From positions 62,999 to 126,998 of the forward strand of contig BMAT01009404.1 in NCBI GenBank assembly GCA_019649035.1: 64,000 nucleotides of DNA, written 5' to 3'. Below are positions 63,766-64,000 of this stretch, one piece after another (the first letter of the stretch is position 1; each line of letters begins with the position of its first letter). The stretch comes from Elysia marginata. Taxonomy: Eukaryota; Mollusca; Gastropoda; Plakobranchidae. Position numbers and translations under genes: made by a program. The notes beneath the pieces are model-generated. The model did not search any database and was not told where the DNA came from. It was given only the letters and a program-made list of their open reading frames with translations.

Positions 63766-64000
63766 TTGCAGCCCCTCCAAATGAGTCTTAAGTCAAAATT
63801 GGAAGGTAGTCAGGTATTGGTATCATAGAAAAGCTTATTTTCTCTACTTTTAAATACAACAAACAGAAAAATCTCCATCATGCATCTGTATGAAGTTTGA
63901 GCCATTTGAAGTCGGCAGTGTTAGGACTTGTGAAATTTCAGAAAGGGGAGAAAACAGCATTTAAAGTTTAGACGACTACAAAGGTATTGAGACCTTAGCA
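63766..64000 (+). repeat. dispersed repeat family B, copy 3 (cut by window end)
   Basis: Same strand and block order as copies at 22289 and 47293 and the closest match to copy 1, including an identical AAAGTTTAGACGACTA and GGTATTGAGACCTTAGCA. It lies in the NUP37 intron after exon 63398-63579. Confidence 0.8.

Noticed and set aside
1-64000. CRISPR arrays, operons, bacterial genes, LTR retroelements or Polintons
   Set aside because: No regularly spaced short repeats, no intronless gene clusters, and no gag, protease, integrase, envelope or capsid-like frames or paired long terminal repeats were recognised.

Overview
The window is animal nuclear DNA: AT-rich, with five intron-split housekeeping or cytoskeletal genes, GT-AG introns of about 0.3-3 kb, many short inverted-repeat elements, decayed LINEs and three runs of N. 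The frequent palindromes TAGATCTAGATCTA and TAGGCCTA and the style of the proteins suggest a lophotrochozoan, most likely a gastropod mollusc; this is an inference and no single feature proves it.

Layout, left to right. 1-4.7 kb: no exon recognised; GA-rich low-complexity DNA and a 107-bp hairpin. 4.7-14.65 kb (+): the last seven exons of an NHS/GUKH-family actin regulator, starting in its WAVE homology domain and ending in a 2.5-kb terminal coding exon. 14.65-24.9 kb: convergent 3' region with no coding exon seen, a three-unit 102-bp tandem repeat and dispersed repeats. 24.9-34.45 kb (-): a complete nine-exon site-2 protease gene (MBTPS2, 496 aa, zinc HEVGH and LDG motifs intact). 34.45-39.26 kb: divergent intergenic region with a LINE remnant. 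39.26-51.4 kb (+): a complete RMI1 gene (748 aa). 52.1-56.83 kb (-): a complete seven-exon PPIL6 cyclophilin-like gene (296 aa) with one GC-AG intron. 58.5-63.6 kb and beyond (+): the first five coding exons of the nucleoporin gene NUP37; the last part lies outside the window.

Strands alternate + - + - +, giving two convergent and two divergent gene pairs. The genes do not form one pathway: actin remodelling, SREBP/ATF6 membrane proteolysis, Holliday junction dissolution, a divergent cyclophilin, and the nuclear pore Y-complex. Both divergent intergenic regions carry a copy of the same roughly 83-bp dyad element with inverted CCAAT boxes, and the RMI1/PPIL6 convergent gap contains a perfect palindromic poly(A) signal readable on both strands. 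No wholly new system was found; the most noteworthy items are these shared non-coding elements, the motif content of the disordered regions of RMI1 and the NHS-like protein, and several MITE-like families that recur inside the window.
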